Of a stretch of DNA of 64,000 bases, positions 48,499 to 58,274 are shown piece after piece. The notes under the pieces were generated by a model. It searched no databases and was not told the DNA's origin. It was given only the letters and a program-made list of their open reading frames with translations. The stretch is taken from the NCBI RefSeq assembly GCF_900240945.1, contig NZ_OESG01000013.1:1962888-2026887 (forward strand), written 5' to 3'. This DNA comes from Mycobacterium sp. 3519A. GTDB lineage: Bacteria; Actinomycetota; Actinomycetes; Mycobacteriales; Mycobacteriaceae. Every line of letters starts with the position of its first letter. Positions within the stretch are counted from its first letter, which is position 1. The translations under genes and the position numbers were made by a program.

Positions 48499-48954
48499 CG
48501 CCCCGGAATACCTTTCGTTGCCGATTGCAGTTCTGCTCTCTGGACAGCTAATAGATCTAGGTCAGCGAGCAACATAATGCCACTAATAATCTGATTGCCA
48601 TAGCAAAATCAGGAAGATTTTTTCGGCGTGCGGTGCAAGACGCAGTTTCACCTGAGCATCGGGCCTTCTGTGGAGCGTTGGTTGGCTAACCACACGTGTC
48701 TAGCAGCTATGGTGGCAGGTCCCGTGCGGAGCGTCTTTGGGAAACAAGATCGAGTTGATCTTGAATGGCGTTTCGCAGCGCAATGTTCCCAAGTGTAGAA
48801 ATCGACGGAAACGCAAATAACAGCAACTTGCCTGGCAAAGATTCACAGGCATCTCGCAGCGCGGTCCGCCAATTGCCCGTCGCACCGCTGTTGTAACGGA
48901 TGCGCCAAGCCGGCACACAGCACTTCGACACGCACTTCGTCGAAAGGAAGACCA
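48499..48954. other. 456-bp intergenic region, promoters of two divergent exported-protein genes
   Basis: This is the least GC-rich stretch of the window, especially 48545-48625, and probably holds the promoter of the PGRS-like gene. A 7-bp perfect hairpin lies at 48745-48763 and a smaller one (TGGTT-GGCT-AACCA) near 48680-48693. The right end has AAGGAAGACC before the ATG at 48955. No gene is supported inside. Confidence 0.45.
48745..48763. other. hairpin CAAGATC-5 nt-GATCTTG
   Basis: A perfect 7-bp inverted repeat with loop GAGTT in the AT-richer intergenic region. It could be an operator or part of an RNA leader. No T-run follows on either strand. Confidence 0.4.
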
Positions 48955-49257
48955 ATGCAGGTGTTCATGCCGATCATCACCGGCGCAGTCGCCGCCGCCG
49001 CCCTGAGCCTGGCCGGTACCGCGGCAGCGGCACCGTCGGGTGCACCCGACGCCTCGCAGACGATCGGACAACTCCAGGCCCGCGGCTTCGACGTGATCGT
49101 CAACAAACTCGACGCCGCACCCCTGCACCAGTGCGTCGTCAATTCGGTGCGGCCCGGGCACACGTTCTCCCGGATGGATTCCGGGGCGCCCGGCGCGATG
49201 GACGACATCGTCACCACAGTCACTTCGATGACCGTCTACGTCGACGTGGCGTGCTGA
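48955..49257 (+). CDS. small secreted protein with two cysteines
   Basis: 100 residues. Sec signal peptide at 1-26 (MQVFMPIITGAVAAAALSL..., cleavage near AAAA-PSG), then about 74 mature residues with C60 and C100, able to form one disulfide, and the motif QLQARGFDVIVNK..PLHQCVVNSVRPG. Similar short exported proteins recur in mycobacteria; no function is known. AAGGAAG lies 8 nt before the ATG. An ATG at 48967 is a possible alternative start. Confidence 0.75.
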   Translation: MQVFMPIITGAVAAAALSLAGTAAAAPSGAPDASQTIGQLQARGFDVIVNKLDAAPLHQCVVNSVRPGHTFSRMDSGAPGAMDDIVTTVTSMTVYVDVAC

Positions 49258-49290
49258 ACCGCGGCAGGGGGTGACCACGCTGGCGGGAGC

Positions 49291-50506
<1,216 letters not shown>

Positions 50507-50510
<4 letters not shown>

Positions 50511-50959
50511 AGACGCTGCTGCTGATCCACCACACACCGTCGCCGTACATGCAGGAGATGTTCGAGGCGGTGGTCAACGGCGCCACCGATCCCGACATCG
50601 AAGGCGTCGAGGTGGTTCGGCGGCCTGCGTTGACGGTGTCGCCCGCCGACGTGCTGGCGGCCGACGGCTATCTGCTCGGCTCGCCGGCGAATCTCGGCTA
50701 CATGAGCGGCGCACTCAAGCACGCGTTCGACGTCTGCTACTACCCGTGTCTGGACACCACGCGCGGCAGGCCCTTCGGTCTGTACCTGCACGGCAACGAA
50801 GGCACCGAAGGGGCCGAGAACGGCGTCACGGCGATCACGACCGGGCTCGGTTGGGTGAAAGCCGCTGCGTACGTTCGGGTGTCAGGCAAGCCGAGCAAAG
50901 ACGATCTGCAGGCGTGCTGGGAACTCGGTGCGACGGTGGCCGCTCAGTTGATGGACTGA
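50507..50959 (+). CDS. flavodoxin-like NAD(P)H-dependent oxidoreductase
   Basis: 150 residues with a flavodoxin/NADPH-dependent FMN reductase fold: LLIHHTPSPYMQEMFEAV (phosphate loop) and LLGSPANLGYMSGALKHAFD (flavin-binding). Rv2771c-like by position. GTG start overlapping the upstream stop. It probably reduces quinones or flavins in the cytosol; this is inferred from the family. Confidence 0.8.
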
Positions 50960-51041
50960 GCGCGCCCGTTTCCCTGATCGGCGTGCACACCTGGCGGTAT
51001 CGTCGGTGGGCCAACGTCTTCGAGGGGTGAGGTGGAGGTCG

Positions 51042-51317
51042 ATGGGGGAGAAGGCCACACACTCGAAGCGGACCGCGCGTCATCCGATGGGGCCGAGCGA
51101 CATCGCCCAGGCCGCACTGTTCGCCGACATCCTGTCCGCCGAAATCGCCACCCTGCGGGCCCAGCTGCGCAAGGCGGAGAAGCAATGGGACCATCGCCGC
51201 GATCGCAGCCGCGGCGAGGTCGAGACGCCTGCCCGGCTGATCCGGCTGCGGGAGCAATTGACTGAGGCACGGCGGCTCGCCGCCCGGCTCCGCAAGCTGC
51301 CAACCCCTACAGTGTGA
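51042..51317 (+). CDS. small basic helical protein
   Basis: 91 residues, rich in Arg/Lys/Glu. Residues about 22-85 should form a long alpha-helical coil ([28 protein letters not shown]... [18 protein letters not shown]). GGAGG lies 5 nt before the ATG. It sits 4 bp ahead of the PhoU-like gene on the same strand. I do not recognise the family. Confidence 0.6.
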   Translation: MGEKATHSKRTARHPMGPSDIAQAALFADILSAEIATLRAQLRKAEKQWDHRRDRSRGEVETPARLIRLREQLTEARRLAARLRKLPTPTV

Positions 51318-51321
51318 CGTC

Positions 51322-51966
51322 ATGCGGACCGCGTTTCATGAGCAGCTCGACGCGCTAGCCGCCGACATCGCCGACATCTGCGGGATGGCGGGCACGGCGA
51401 TGGAACGCGCGACGCAGGCCCTGCTGCAGGCGGACCTGGTGCTGGCCGAGGACGTCATCTCGACACATGAGGCGTTCGCGGCGCGGATCAGGAAGGCCGA
51501 GGAAGCGGCGATCACGGTCCTTGCGCTGCAGGCGCCGGTGGCAGGCGACCTGCGTTTGGTCGTCAGTTCGTTGTCCAACCTCGCCGACGTCGACCGGATG
51601 GGTGCGCTCGCATTGCACGTCGCCAAGTTGACGCGCCGCCGCCACCCCGCGAAGGCGTTGCCTGAGGAGGTCAACGGCTACTTCACCGAAATGGGGCGGA
51701 TCGCGGTCGACATCGGCAACAGCGTGAAAGACGTTGTGCAGTCCGGTGATCCGGATCGGGCGGCGCAGCTCGACGATGACGACGACGACATGGACAACCT
51801 GCACCGGCACCTGTTCACCGTGCTGATGGACCGCGAGTGGAAACACGGGGTGGCCGCCGCCGTCGACGTGACGTTGCTGGGCCGCTACTACGAACGGTTC
51901 GCCGACCACGCCGTCGAGATCGGCCGCCGCGTCATCTTCCAGGCCACCGGTCAACCGACGGAATAG
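51322..51966 (+). CDS. PhoU-family phosphate-signalling regulator
   Basis: 214 residues with two three-helix PhoU repeats (about 10-95 and 115-205). The E/DxxxD-type metal motifs are visible in [26 protein letters not shown] and [17 protein letters not shown]. PhoY proteins of mycobacteria link Pst transport to SenX3-RegX3 and affect drug tolerance. No pst genes lie nearby, and which PhoY paralog this is cannot be settled here. Confidence 0.9.
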   Translation: MRTAFHEQLDALAADIADICGMAGTAMERATQALLQADLVLAEDVISTHEAFAARIRKAEEAAITVLALQAPVAGDLRLVVSSLSNLADVDRMGALALHVAKLTRRRHPAKALPEEVNGYFTEMGRIAVDIGNSVKDVVQSGDPDRAAQLDDDDDDMDNLHRHLFTVLMDREWKHGVAAAVDVTLLGRYYERFADHAVEIGRRVIFQATGQPTE

Positions 51967-51974
51967 GACAGCAC

Positions 51975-52433
51975 ATGCCCGGAATCGCCGAACTCGCGTT
52001 GGGCGCAGCGCCGATCGCCGGCGGAGCCTTGTTGGGTGTCGCTGCGGGAAACCTCAAGCCGCCGGACGTCCGCGGCAACATCGTCAAGGACATGGACCTG
52101 CTGGAACGGATTCCCGTCGAACAAGCCGAACTCAGGGCGCGCCTGAAAGACAGCATCGATCGACGGATAGATGCGCTCATCAAGGCAGACGAGCGCAGCC
52201 GCGAACTGCGCATCGCGGCCATGTCCTACAGCGGCAACTGGCGCGACATCGTCGTGTTCGTCTGCGCCGTGCTGTTCACGATCGTCTGGTGGAACGTCAG
52301 CCACAGCCGGGCCAACTGGCTGGTGATGTTCGTCGTGATGATCATCGTCTCGGTCGTCGCAGGCATCTATGCGGGCCGCGGCCTGTTACGCGTCGTCCGC
52401 CGGTTGCTGCACCGCAACGACGCAGGCGAATGA
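51975..52433 (+). CDS. conserved membrane protein
   Basis: 152 residues. A hydrophobic N-terminal segment (about 8-26, Gly/Ala rich) is followed by a charged helical stretch (30-85, ERIPVEQAELRARLKDSIDRRIDALIK) and two helices (about 91-108 and 114-134) with a basic tail. It lies 8 bp after the PhoU-like gene. No family function is known to me. Confidence 0.65.
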   Translation: MPGIAELALGAAPIAGGALLGVAAGNLKPPDVRGNIVKDMDLLERIPVEQAELRARLKDSIDRRIDALIKADERSRELRIAAMSYSGNWRDIVVFVCAVLFTIVWWNVSHSRANWLVMFVVMIIVSVVAGIYAGRGLLRVVRRLLHRNDAGE

Positions 52434-52434
52434 C

Positions 52435-53175
52435 TCAATTGGGCAGTGCCGACGCGAACAACTCCTGCAGCGCGATCCAGTGCCGCTCGGCGGCGGCCTC
52501 GTCGTAGGGCGCGTTGTCGGGCACGGCGAAACCGTGTGCGGCCGGATAGAACTCGACCGTGTGCGTGACGTTGGCCGCTGTCAGCGCCTTGTCCAGCGTC
52601 TCGGCCTGTTCTGCGGTGAACGACGCGTCGTTCTCGGCGCCGGCGACATAGACGGTCGCCTTCATCCGGTCGGCGAGCAGGTGGGGGCTGTTCGCGTCGT
52701 CGGTGACCAGGCCACCGCCGTGGAACGACCCGGCGGCGGCCACCCGATCGGGCAACTTGCCCGCGACGATCACCGACGTGCGTCCGCCCATGCAGTATCC
52801 GCAGACACCGAAGGCGTCGCCCTTGACCTCGGGTCGCGAGGCCAGGAAGTCGAAGAACGCGGACGCGTCGGCGGCCATCATGTCGGGCGTGATGCTGCCG
52901 ATCATCCCGAACAAGCGCTTGCGCTCGCTCTGGTCGGAGAACACGGTTCGCATATCGAACGGCTGCCAGTCGCCGTGGCGGTAGTAGACGTCGGGCAGCA
53001 GCACGGCGTGGCCGTAGCCGGCCAGGCGGTCGGCCATCTCCTGAAAGGTGGGCCGGACGCCGCCGGCGTCGACGTACATCACGACAGCCGACCAGGGGCC
53101 GGGGCCGTTGGGGGTGTGCAGGGTCACGGGGCAGGCGCCGTCGGGAGTGGTGACGGTGGCGGAGATGGTCGGCAT
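52435..53175 (-). CDS. dienelactone hydrolase family protein
   Basis: 246-residue alpha/beta hydrolase with the DLH triad C128 (GYCMGG), D183 (AENDAS) and H214 (PAAHGF). Family members open lactones or cleave esters and thioesters in the cytosol. The ATG at 53175 gives the typical N-terminus. It is divergent from thyA across 43 bp and convergent with the membrane protein gene, the stops being 1 bp apart. Substrate unknown. Confidence 0.88.
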   Translation of the reverse strand: MPTISATVTTPDGACPVTLHTPNGPGPWSAVVMYVDAGGVRPTFQEMADRLAGYGHAVLLPDVYYRHGDWQPFDMRTVFSDQSERKRLFGMIGSITPDMMAADASAFFDFLASRPEVKGDAFGVCGYCMGGRTSVIVAGKLPDRVAAAGSFHGGGLVTDDANSPHLLADRMKATVYVAGAENDASFTAEQAETLDKALTAANVTHTVEFYPAAHGFAVPDNAPYDEAAAERHWIALQELFASALPN

Positions 53176-53205
53176 GGCTTCCGTTCTACTCGCCGGGCCT
53201 CGACG

Positions 53206-53211
53206 TAAGCT
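53206..53211 (+). promoter_or_regulatory. -10 box (TAAGCT) for thyA
   Basis: TAAGCT ends 7 nt before the thyA GTG in the 43-bp divergent gap. No Shine-Dalgarno is seen, which suggests leaderless expression. Confidence 0.4.
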
Positions 53212-53218
53212 GAGCGAC

Positions 53219-54019
53219 GTGCCCATCGCCACGCCGTACGAGGATCTGCTCCGGCTGGTGCTCGAGCGCGGCACCCCGAAAGCGGACCGCACCGGCACCG
53301 GCACCCGCAGCCTGTTCGGCCACCAGATGCGCTACGACCTGTCGGCCGGCTTCCCGTTGATCACCACCAAAAAGGTGCACACCAAGTCGATCGTCTACGA
53401 GTTGCTGTGGTTTCTGCGGGGCGACTCCAACGTGCGTTGGCTGCAGGACCGCGGCGTCACGATCTGGGACGAATGGGCCAGCGAGACAGGCGATCTGGGT
53501 CCGGTGTACGGCGTGCAGTGGCGGTCGTGGCCCACGCCGTCGGGTGAGCACATCGACCAGATCAGCGCGGCGGTCGAATTGCTCAGGGCCGATCCGGACT
53601 CGCGGCGCAACATCGTCTCGGCCTGGAACGTCGGCGAGATCCCGCAGATGGCGTTGCCGCCGTGCCACGCGTTCTTCCAGTTCTACGTCGCCGACGGGAG
53701 GCTGTCCTGCCAGCTGTATCAGCGCAGCGCCGACCTGTTCCTCGGCGTGCCGTTCAACATCGCCAGCTACGCGCTGCTCACCCACATGATGGCCGCGCAG
53801 GCCGCCCTCGAGGTGGGCGAGTTCATCTGGACCGGCGGCGACTGCCACATCTACGACAACCACGTCGAGCAGGTCACCGAACAACTCAGTCGCCGGCCGC
53901 GGCCATACCCGGAACTCGTTCTGGCGCCGCGTGATTCGATCTTCGACTACACCTACGACGATATCGTCATCAAGAACTACGACCCGCATCCGGCGATCAA
54001 GGCGCCCGTCGCTGTATGA
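53219..54019 (+). CDS. thyA: thymidylate synthase ThyA
   Basis: 266 residues. It methylates dUMP to dTMP with methylene-THF, releasing dihydrofolate. Catalytic C149 lies in [14 protein letters not shown]130-R131 (DSRR) and the folate-site YDPHP near the C-terminus are conserved. The GTG at 53219 gives [15 protein letters not shown]. dfrA, which recycles the dihydrofolate, overlaps its stop (ATGA). The window also carries the unrelated thyX. Confidence 0.97.
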   Translation: MPIATPYEDLLRLVLERGTPKADRTGTGTRSLFGHQMRYDLSAGFPLITTKKVHTKSIVYELLWFLRGDSNVRWLQDRGVTIWDEWASETGDLGPVYGVQWRSWPTPSGEHIDQISAAVELLRADPDSRRNIVSAWNVGEIPQMALPPCHAFFQFYVADGRLSCQLYQRSADLFLGVPFNIASYALLTHMMAAQAALEVGEFIWTGGDCHIYDNHVEQVTEQLSRRPRPYPELVLAPRDSIFDYTYDDIVIKNYDPHPAIKAPVAV

Positions 54020-54564
54020 CTCTCGGCGCCGAACGTGAAGATTTGCTCGAAAATTCGACGGAAAATCGCGCACAAGCTCACGTTCGCCAGCTCGGGCTGA
54101 TCTGGGCCCAGTCGACCTCGGGTGTGATCGGTCGCGACGGCGGCATCCCGTGGCGGCTGCCCGAGGACCAGGCCCGGTTCAAGGAGCTGACCCTCGGACA
54201 CACCGTGGTGATGGGGCGGCTGACGTGGGAATCGCTGCCCGCGAAGGTGCGCCCGCTGCCGGGCCGGCGCAACATCGTCGTCACCCGGCAGGCCGACTAC
54301 GCCGCCGACGGCGCGCAGGTGGTGCAGACGCTGGACGGCGCGCTCGGCGACGACGCGGTCTGGGTGATCGGCGGCGCGCAGATCTACGCGCTGGCGCTGC
54401 CCGCCGCGACCCGGTGCGAGGTCACCGAGGTGGAGATCGACCTGCCGCGCCGGGACGCCGACGCGGTGGCGCCGGTGCTCGACGAGACCTGGATCGGCAC
54501 CAGCGGGGAGTGGCTCACCAGCGCCTCAGGGCTGCGCTACCGGTACCACAGCTACAGCCGCTAG
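54016..54564 (+). CDS. dfrA: dihydrofolate reductase with unusual N-terminal extension
   Basis: 182 residues; the canonical enzyme begins near residue 26 ([26 protein letters not shown]) and is otherwise complete ([25 protein letters not shown]). It reduces dihydrofolate with NADPH. The ATG at 54016 overlaps the thyA stop (ATGA). The extra residues 2-25 are encoded by an AT-rich segment bounded by a 9-bp inverted repeat, unlike the short N-terminus of M. tuberculosis DHFR. A TTG at 54043 is the only later start before the core. The extension may be a repeat insertion. Confidence 0.92.
   Translation: MTLGAEREDLLENSTENRAQAHVRQLGLIWAQSTSGVIGRDGGIPWRLPEDQARFKELTLGHTVVMGRLTWESLPAKVRPLPGRRNIVVTRQADYAADGAQVVQTLDGALGDDAVWVIGGAQIYALALPAATRCEVTEVEIDLPRRDADAVAPVLDETWIGTSGEWLTSASGLRYRYHSYSR
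54030..54086. repeat. AT-rich segment bounded by 9-bp inverted repeat in dfrA 5' end
   Basis: CGAACGTGA (54030-54038) and TCACGTTCG (54078-54086) are perfect inverted repeats. The 39 bp between them are AT-rich and include the smaller inverted repeat TCGAA-AA-TTCGA. The element covers almost exactly the extra N-terminal codons of dfrA. Confidence 0.7.
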
Positions 54565-54598
54565 AGCGGTTGTCGGTGGCGTACTGCAGGATGACGAG

Positions 54599-55819
54599 GT
54601 GCCGACCAGACTGACGGCCGCCCAGGCGCGCCGTATCGCCGTCGCCGCGCAGGGCTTCACCGAGCCCAAGCCGCGCGGGCCCGTCACCCGCGCGCACCTG
54701 CGGCGGCTCATCTCGCGGATACAGGTGCTGCAACTGGACTCGGTGTCGGTGGCGGTGCGCGCCCACTATGCACCGGTGTTCAGCAGGCTCGGGCCCTATG
54801 ACCGCACCGTGCTCGACCGCGCGGCCTGGAGCCACTCGGCTCGGTCGCCACGCCTGCTGGTGGAGTACTGGGCGCACGAGGCGGCACTGATGGCGGTCGA
54901 CGACTGGCCGCTGCTGCGTTGGCGGATGCGCGAATACACCCACGGCCGCTGGGGCACCCACATCGTCAAGGACAACCCGAAGCTCGTCGAGGACGTCATC
55001 GCGGCGGTCAAGGAGATCGGGCCGTCGACCGCCGGGCAGATCGAGGCCCACCTCGGTGCCGCGCAACGCGGCCGCAAGGGGCCGTGGTGGGACCGCAGCG
55101 ACACCAAATGGGTGACCGAGGCGCTGTTCGCCGCGGGCGTGCTGACCACGGAGACCCGTGTCGGCTTCGCGCGCCACTACGATCTGGTGGAGAACGTGCT
55201 GCCACCGGAGGTGGTGGCCCGCCAGGTCGACGACGAGCAGGCGGTGCGTGAACTCACGATGAGGGCCGCCACAGCGTTGGGCGTTGGCACCGAAACCGAC
55301 ATCCGGGACTACTTCCGGCTGTCGCCCAAGCTGTCCAAACCGGCGATCGCCAAACTCGTCGCGGACGGTGCCCTCGAAGAGGTCGAGGTCGCCGGCTGGA
55401 CCGCCCCGGCGTATCTGCCTGCGGGACAGGGGATTCCGCGGCGGGACCGCGGAACCGCGCTGCTCTGCCCGTTCGACCCGCTGATCTTCTTCCGGCCGAG
55501 GGTCGAGCGGCTGTTCGGCTTCCACTACCGCATCGAGATCTACGTGCCGGCGCCGAAACGCCAATTCGGTTACTACGTCTGGCCGTTTCTGCTCGACGGC
55601 CGACTCGTCGGTCGCGTCGACCTGAAGGCCGAGCGCGCCCGCGGCGCGCTGCACGTCGTCGGCGCGTTCGCCGAACCCAACCAGGACAAGTCGCGGGTGG
55701 CCGAGGCGCTGGCCGGGCAACTGCAGACGATGGCGTCCTGGCTGGAGCTGTCCGACGTCACCGTCGCCGCCAACGGCGACCTGTCCAAGCAGCTACGGGC
55801 GGCCGTCAACCGGCTGTGA
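54599..55819 (+). CDS. YcaQ/AlkX-type DNA glycosylase (HTH_42 family)
   Basis: 406 residues made of three winged-helix domains and a C-terminal beta domain. The family's catalytic motif reads Q45-L46-D47 (QVLQLDSVSV), the Q-x-D form of AlkX/YcaQ enzymes that unhook interstrand DNA cross-links; AlkZ enzymes have Q-x-Q. Further conserved parts are LLVEYWAHEA and LLCPFDPLIFFRPRVERLFGF. GTG start, 34 bp after dfrA. Confidence 0.85.
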   Translation: MPTRLTAAQARRIAVAAQGFTEPKPRGPVTRAHLRRLISRIQVLQLDSVSVAVRAHYAPVFSRLGPYDRTVLDRAAWSHSARSPRLLVEYWAHEAALMAVDDWPLLRWRMREYTHGRWGTHIVKDNPKLVEDVIAAVKEIGPSTAGQIEAHLGAAQRGRKGPWWDRSDTKWVTEALFAAGVLTTETRVGFARHYDLVENVLPPEVVARQVDDEQAVRELTMRAATALGVGTETDIRDYFRLSPKLSKPAIAKLVADGALEEVEVAGWTAPAYLPAGQGIPRRDRGTALLCPFDPLIFFRPRVERLFGFHYRIEIYVPAPKRQFGYYVWPFLLDGRLVGRVDLKAERARGALHVVGAFAEPNQDKSRVAEALAGQLQTMASWLELSDVTVAANGDLSKQLRAAVNRL

Positions 55820-55833
55820 ACAGCCGGGCCGGC

Positions 55834-57243
55834 TCACCGCAGTGCGCCCTCGGCGTTCGGTTGTCCCTCGCCGGGCACCGCCGACTCTCCGCTGAATTTT
55901 GGCACGCCGCGGCCGCGCACCTTGTTCACGATGAACACTCCCGCGCCGACGCACAGCCAGACCAGCCCGCCGACCTTCGCGAGGTAGTCCGCGTTGAACA
56001 GCACGTAGCCGATGATCAGGAAGCCGAGCGTCGGAACCACCAGATGCAGCAGGTAGTTCTTCGACTTCTTGCGTCCGATGTAGTACCAGATGACCGACAC
56101 GTGCAGCAGGCAGAAGGCAAACAGCGCACCGAAATTCACCAGCGACGAGATGAGCTCGATCTGCCCGACGAAGAACAGCACCAGCACCACGCTGATCGCG
56201 CTGACCACCAGGATCGCGGCCATCGGCACCTGACGCGCGCTCACCTTCGACAAGAAACTCGGCAACTGCCGGTCGCGACTCATCGAGTACAGCAGTCGAC
56301 TGGTCGCCGCCTGCGCGGCCATCGCGTTGGCGAAACCGACAGCGAGCACGTTCACGACGAAGAACGCGTTCATCCACCCGGTGCTCGACGCCGCCTCGAC
56401 CAGTTTGAAGAACGCGTTGCCCGCTTCGTCGTCGCTGAACGACGACCGCCCACCTGCCAGCAGGCTGGCCAGCCACGTCTGCCCGATGAACAGGAACGCC
56501 ACGATGAACAGCGCGCCGACCATCGCCTTGCCCGCCGGGTTGCGATCACCGGTGGATTCCTCCGCGAGTGTCGAAATACCGTCGAAGCCAAGGAAACTCA
56601 GCACGGCGATGGACAATGCAGCCGCCAGTAGCGGCGCGCTGACAGTTTCCGGATTCCAGATCGGCGTGGTGCTCCAATGCACATTGGGCAGCCGTTCGCC
56701 GCTGATGGCGCGCACCGCGATCACGACGAAGATCGCCAGGAAAGCCAATTCCAGCGCCAGGAAGACACGGTTGGCCATCTTCAGCGAATCGACACCGAGC
56801 AGGTTGATCACGGTGTTGACGGCGACGAACAGCAGCGCCCACACCCACCGCGGGGTGCCGGGGAACAAGCCGATCATCGACTCCGCCGCCAACACGTACA
56901 GCAGCGTCGGCACCAACAGATAGTCGAGCAGAATCGCCCAGCCCGCGAAAAAGCCGACGCCCGAATGGATTCCGCGGCCCACGTAGGCGAACACCGAACC
57001 CGCCAGCGGGAACGACTTCGCCATCTGCGCGTAGGCCAACGCGGTGAACACCATCGCCACCAGGCCGATCAGATAGACCAGCGGCACCATGCCTTTGGCG
57101 CTGTTGTAGACGACGCCGAAGATCGTCCACGGCGCGATCGGCACCATGAACACCAGCCCGTACACCAGCAGATCGAAGGTCGATACCGATCGGTGCAATT
57201 CCTGCTTGTAGCCGAAGGATTCGAGCGTGCGCTGATCGGCCAT
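55834..57243 (-). CDS. APC-family amino acid permease
   Basis: 469 residues with 12 predicted helices. The APC consensus is seen in helix 1 (LVYGLVFMVPIAPWTIFGVV) and helix 6 (LSFLGFDGISTLAEES), which line the substrate site. The ATG at 57243 gives a short cytoplasmic N-terminus. It lies 41 bp after the proline iminopeptidase gene on the same strand, and a GntR gene is divergent, so import and use of a proline-containing peptide or amino acid under GntR control is likely. Confidence 0.87.
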   Translation of the reverse strand: MADQRTLESFGYKQELHRSVSTFDLLVYGLVFMVPIAPWTIFGVVYNSAKGMVPLVYLIGLVAMVFTALAYAQMAKSFPLAGSVFAYVGRGIHSGVGFFAGWAILLDYLLVPTLLYVLAAESMIGLFPGTPRWVWALLFVAVNTVINLLGVDSLKMANRVFLALELAFLAIFVVIAVRAISGERLPNVHWSTTPIWNPETVSAPLLAAALSIAVLSFLGFDGISTLAEESTGDRNPAGKAMVGALFIVAFLFIGQTWLASLLAGGRSSFSDDEAGNAFFKLVEAASSTGWMNAFFVVNVLAVGFANAMAAQAATSRLLYSMSRDRQLPSFLSKVSARQVPMAAILVVSAISVVLVLFFVGQIELISSLVNFGALFAFCLLHVSVIWYYIGRKKSKNYLLHLVVPTLGFLIIGYVLFNADYLAKVGGLVWLCVGAGVFIVNKVRGRGVPKFSGESAVPGEGQPNAEGALR

Positions 57244-57284
57244 GACCGTCCTATCCGAAGGTGAGAGTGGGTGGGGGCTGGAGG

Positions 57285-58208
57285 TTAGCTGCGGGCCGAG
57301 GCGTCGCGCGCGGCGTCGTGGCTGGCCAGGAAGTCGCCGACGACGGCGCGGAACTCTTCGGGCTTCTCGAGGTGCGAGCAGTGGCTGGTGTCGGGGAACA
57401 CGTGGCTGCGCGCGTCGGGGATGAGCTCGGCGTAGGGCTGCCAGGCGGCGGGCACCGCCTCGTCGAACTCGCCCGCGATCACCAGCGCCGGCGCGGTGAT
57501 CTGCGGCAGCCGGTCGATGATCGTCCAGCCACGCAGAGTGCCCAGCACGTAGAACTCGTTGGGCCCGTTCATGGTGTGGTAGACCGTCGGCTCGGCCTCC
57601 ATCTGGGTGATGGTGTCGACCAGGTCCTGCGGCATCGGGTCGACCCGGCACAGGTGCCGCAGGTAGAACTCGTTGGTGGCCTGTACGTACTCCGGATCGC
57701 CGTAGTTGCCGGTCTCCTCGTGGCGGGTCAGCGCCGCCTGGGTCTCGGCTGGCAGTTGGGCCCGCAGTTGCGCGCAGCCCGCCATCCACAGCTCCATCGA
57801 CGCGGGCGAATTGCAGATCGCCAGCGAGGCGAGCCCCTGCGGTTGGCGGACCGCGATCTCGGCGCCCAGCATGCCGCCCCAGGACTGGCCGAGCACGTGG
57901 TACTCGTCGATGCCCAGCGCGGTGCGCACGGCGTGGAACTCCTCGACGAACAGGTCCGGGGTCCAGAAGTCGGCGGGCGCGTCCGGGAGATGGCTGCTGT
58001 TACCGCAGCCGATCTGGTCGTAGTGGATGACCGTCCGCCCGGTCTCCGCGGCCAGGCCGGCGATGTTGCGCACGTAGTTGTGCGCCATTCCCGGGCCGCC
58101 GTGCAGCACAAACAGCGGCAGGGCGCCCTCGCGCGCGTCGTCGGGTGCGGTGATCTGCACCCAGGTTTCGTGGTCGCGGAACGGCACCGTCCTGGTCGTC
58201 GAAGTCAT
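57285..58208 (-). CDS. proline iminopeptidase-type alpha/beta hydrolase
   Basis: 307 residues. HGGPG (36-40), DQIGCGNS (64-71) and the nucleophile S109 in LGQSWGGMLG are diagnostic of family S33 prolyl aminopeptidases and related L-amino acid amidases; the His lies in DTSHCSHLEKPEEF near the C-terminus. It releases N-terminal proline or hydrolyses amino acid amides. The ATG at 58208 was preferred over one 12 bp upstream. It is first in the operon with the permease. Confidence 0.88.
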   Translation of the reverse strand: MTSTTRTVPFRDHETWVQITAPDDAREGALPLFVLHGGPGMAHNYVRNIAGLAAETGRTVIHYDQIGCGNSSHLPDAPADFWTPDLFVEEFHAVRTALGIDEYHVLGQSWGGMLGAEIAVRQPQGLASLAICNSPASMELWMAGCAQLRAQLPAETQAALTRHEETGNYGDPEYVQATNEFYLRHLCRVDPMPQDLVDTITQMEAEPTVYHTMNGPNEFYVLGTLRGWTIIDRLPQITAPALVIAGEFDEAVPAAWQPYAELIPDARSHVFPDTSHCSHLEKPEEFRAVVGDFLASHDAARDASARS

Positions 58209-58231
58209 GGCGGACAGCATGGACCCGTAAA

Positions 58232-58248
58232 GGTCTCATGACAAGACC
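58232..58248. promoter_or_regulatory. candidate GntR/FadR operator
   Basis: GGTCT-CATGACA-AGACC is a perfect 5-bp inverted repeat with a 7-nt centre in the 66-bp divergent gap between the iminopeptidase and the GntR gene. The GGTC/GACC arms resemble FadR-type sites. Confidence 0.5.
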
Positions 58249-58261
58249 ATTGATCGAGATT

Positions 58262-58267
58262 TAACAT
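58262..58267 (+). promoter_or_regulatory. -10 box (TAACAT) for the GntR gene
   Basis: TAACAT ends 7 nt before the ATG at 58275. No Shine-Dalgarno is visible, so a leaderless promoter is likely, with the candidate operator 14 bp upstream. Confidence 0.4.
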
Positions 58268-58274
58268 TTCCGCC

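Noticed and set aside
47293-48577. Plus-strand frames opposite the second PGRS-like gene
   Set aside because: Proline/alanine-rich mirrors of the glycine-rich minus strand, without initiation signals.
48707-48955. Short minus-strand frame upstream of the small secreted protein
   Set aside because: No signals and lies in the AT-richer promoter region; nothing in the translation looks conserved.
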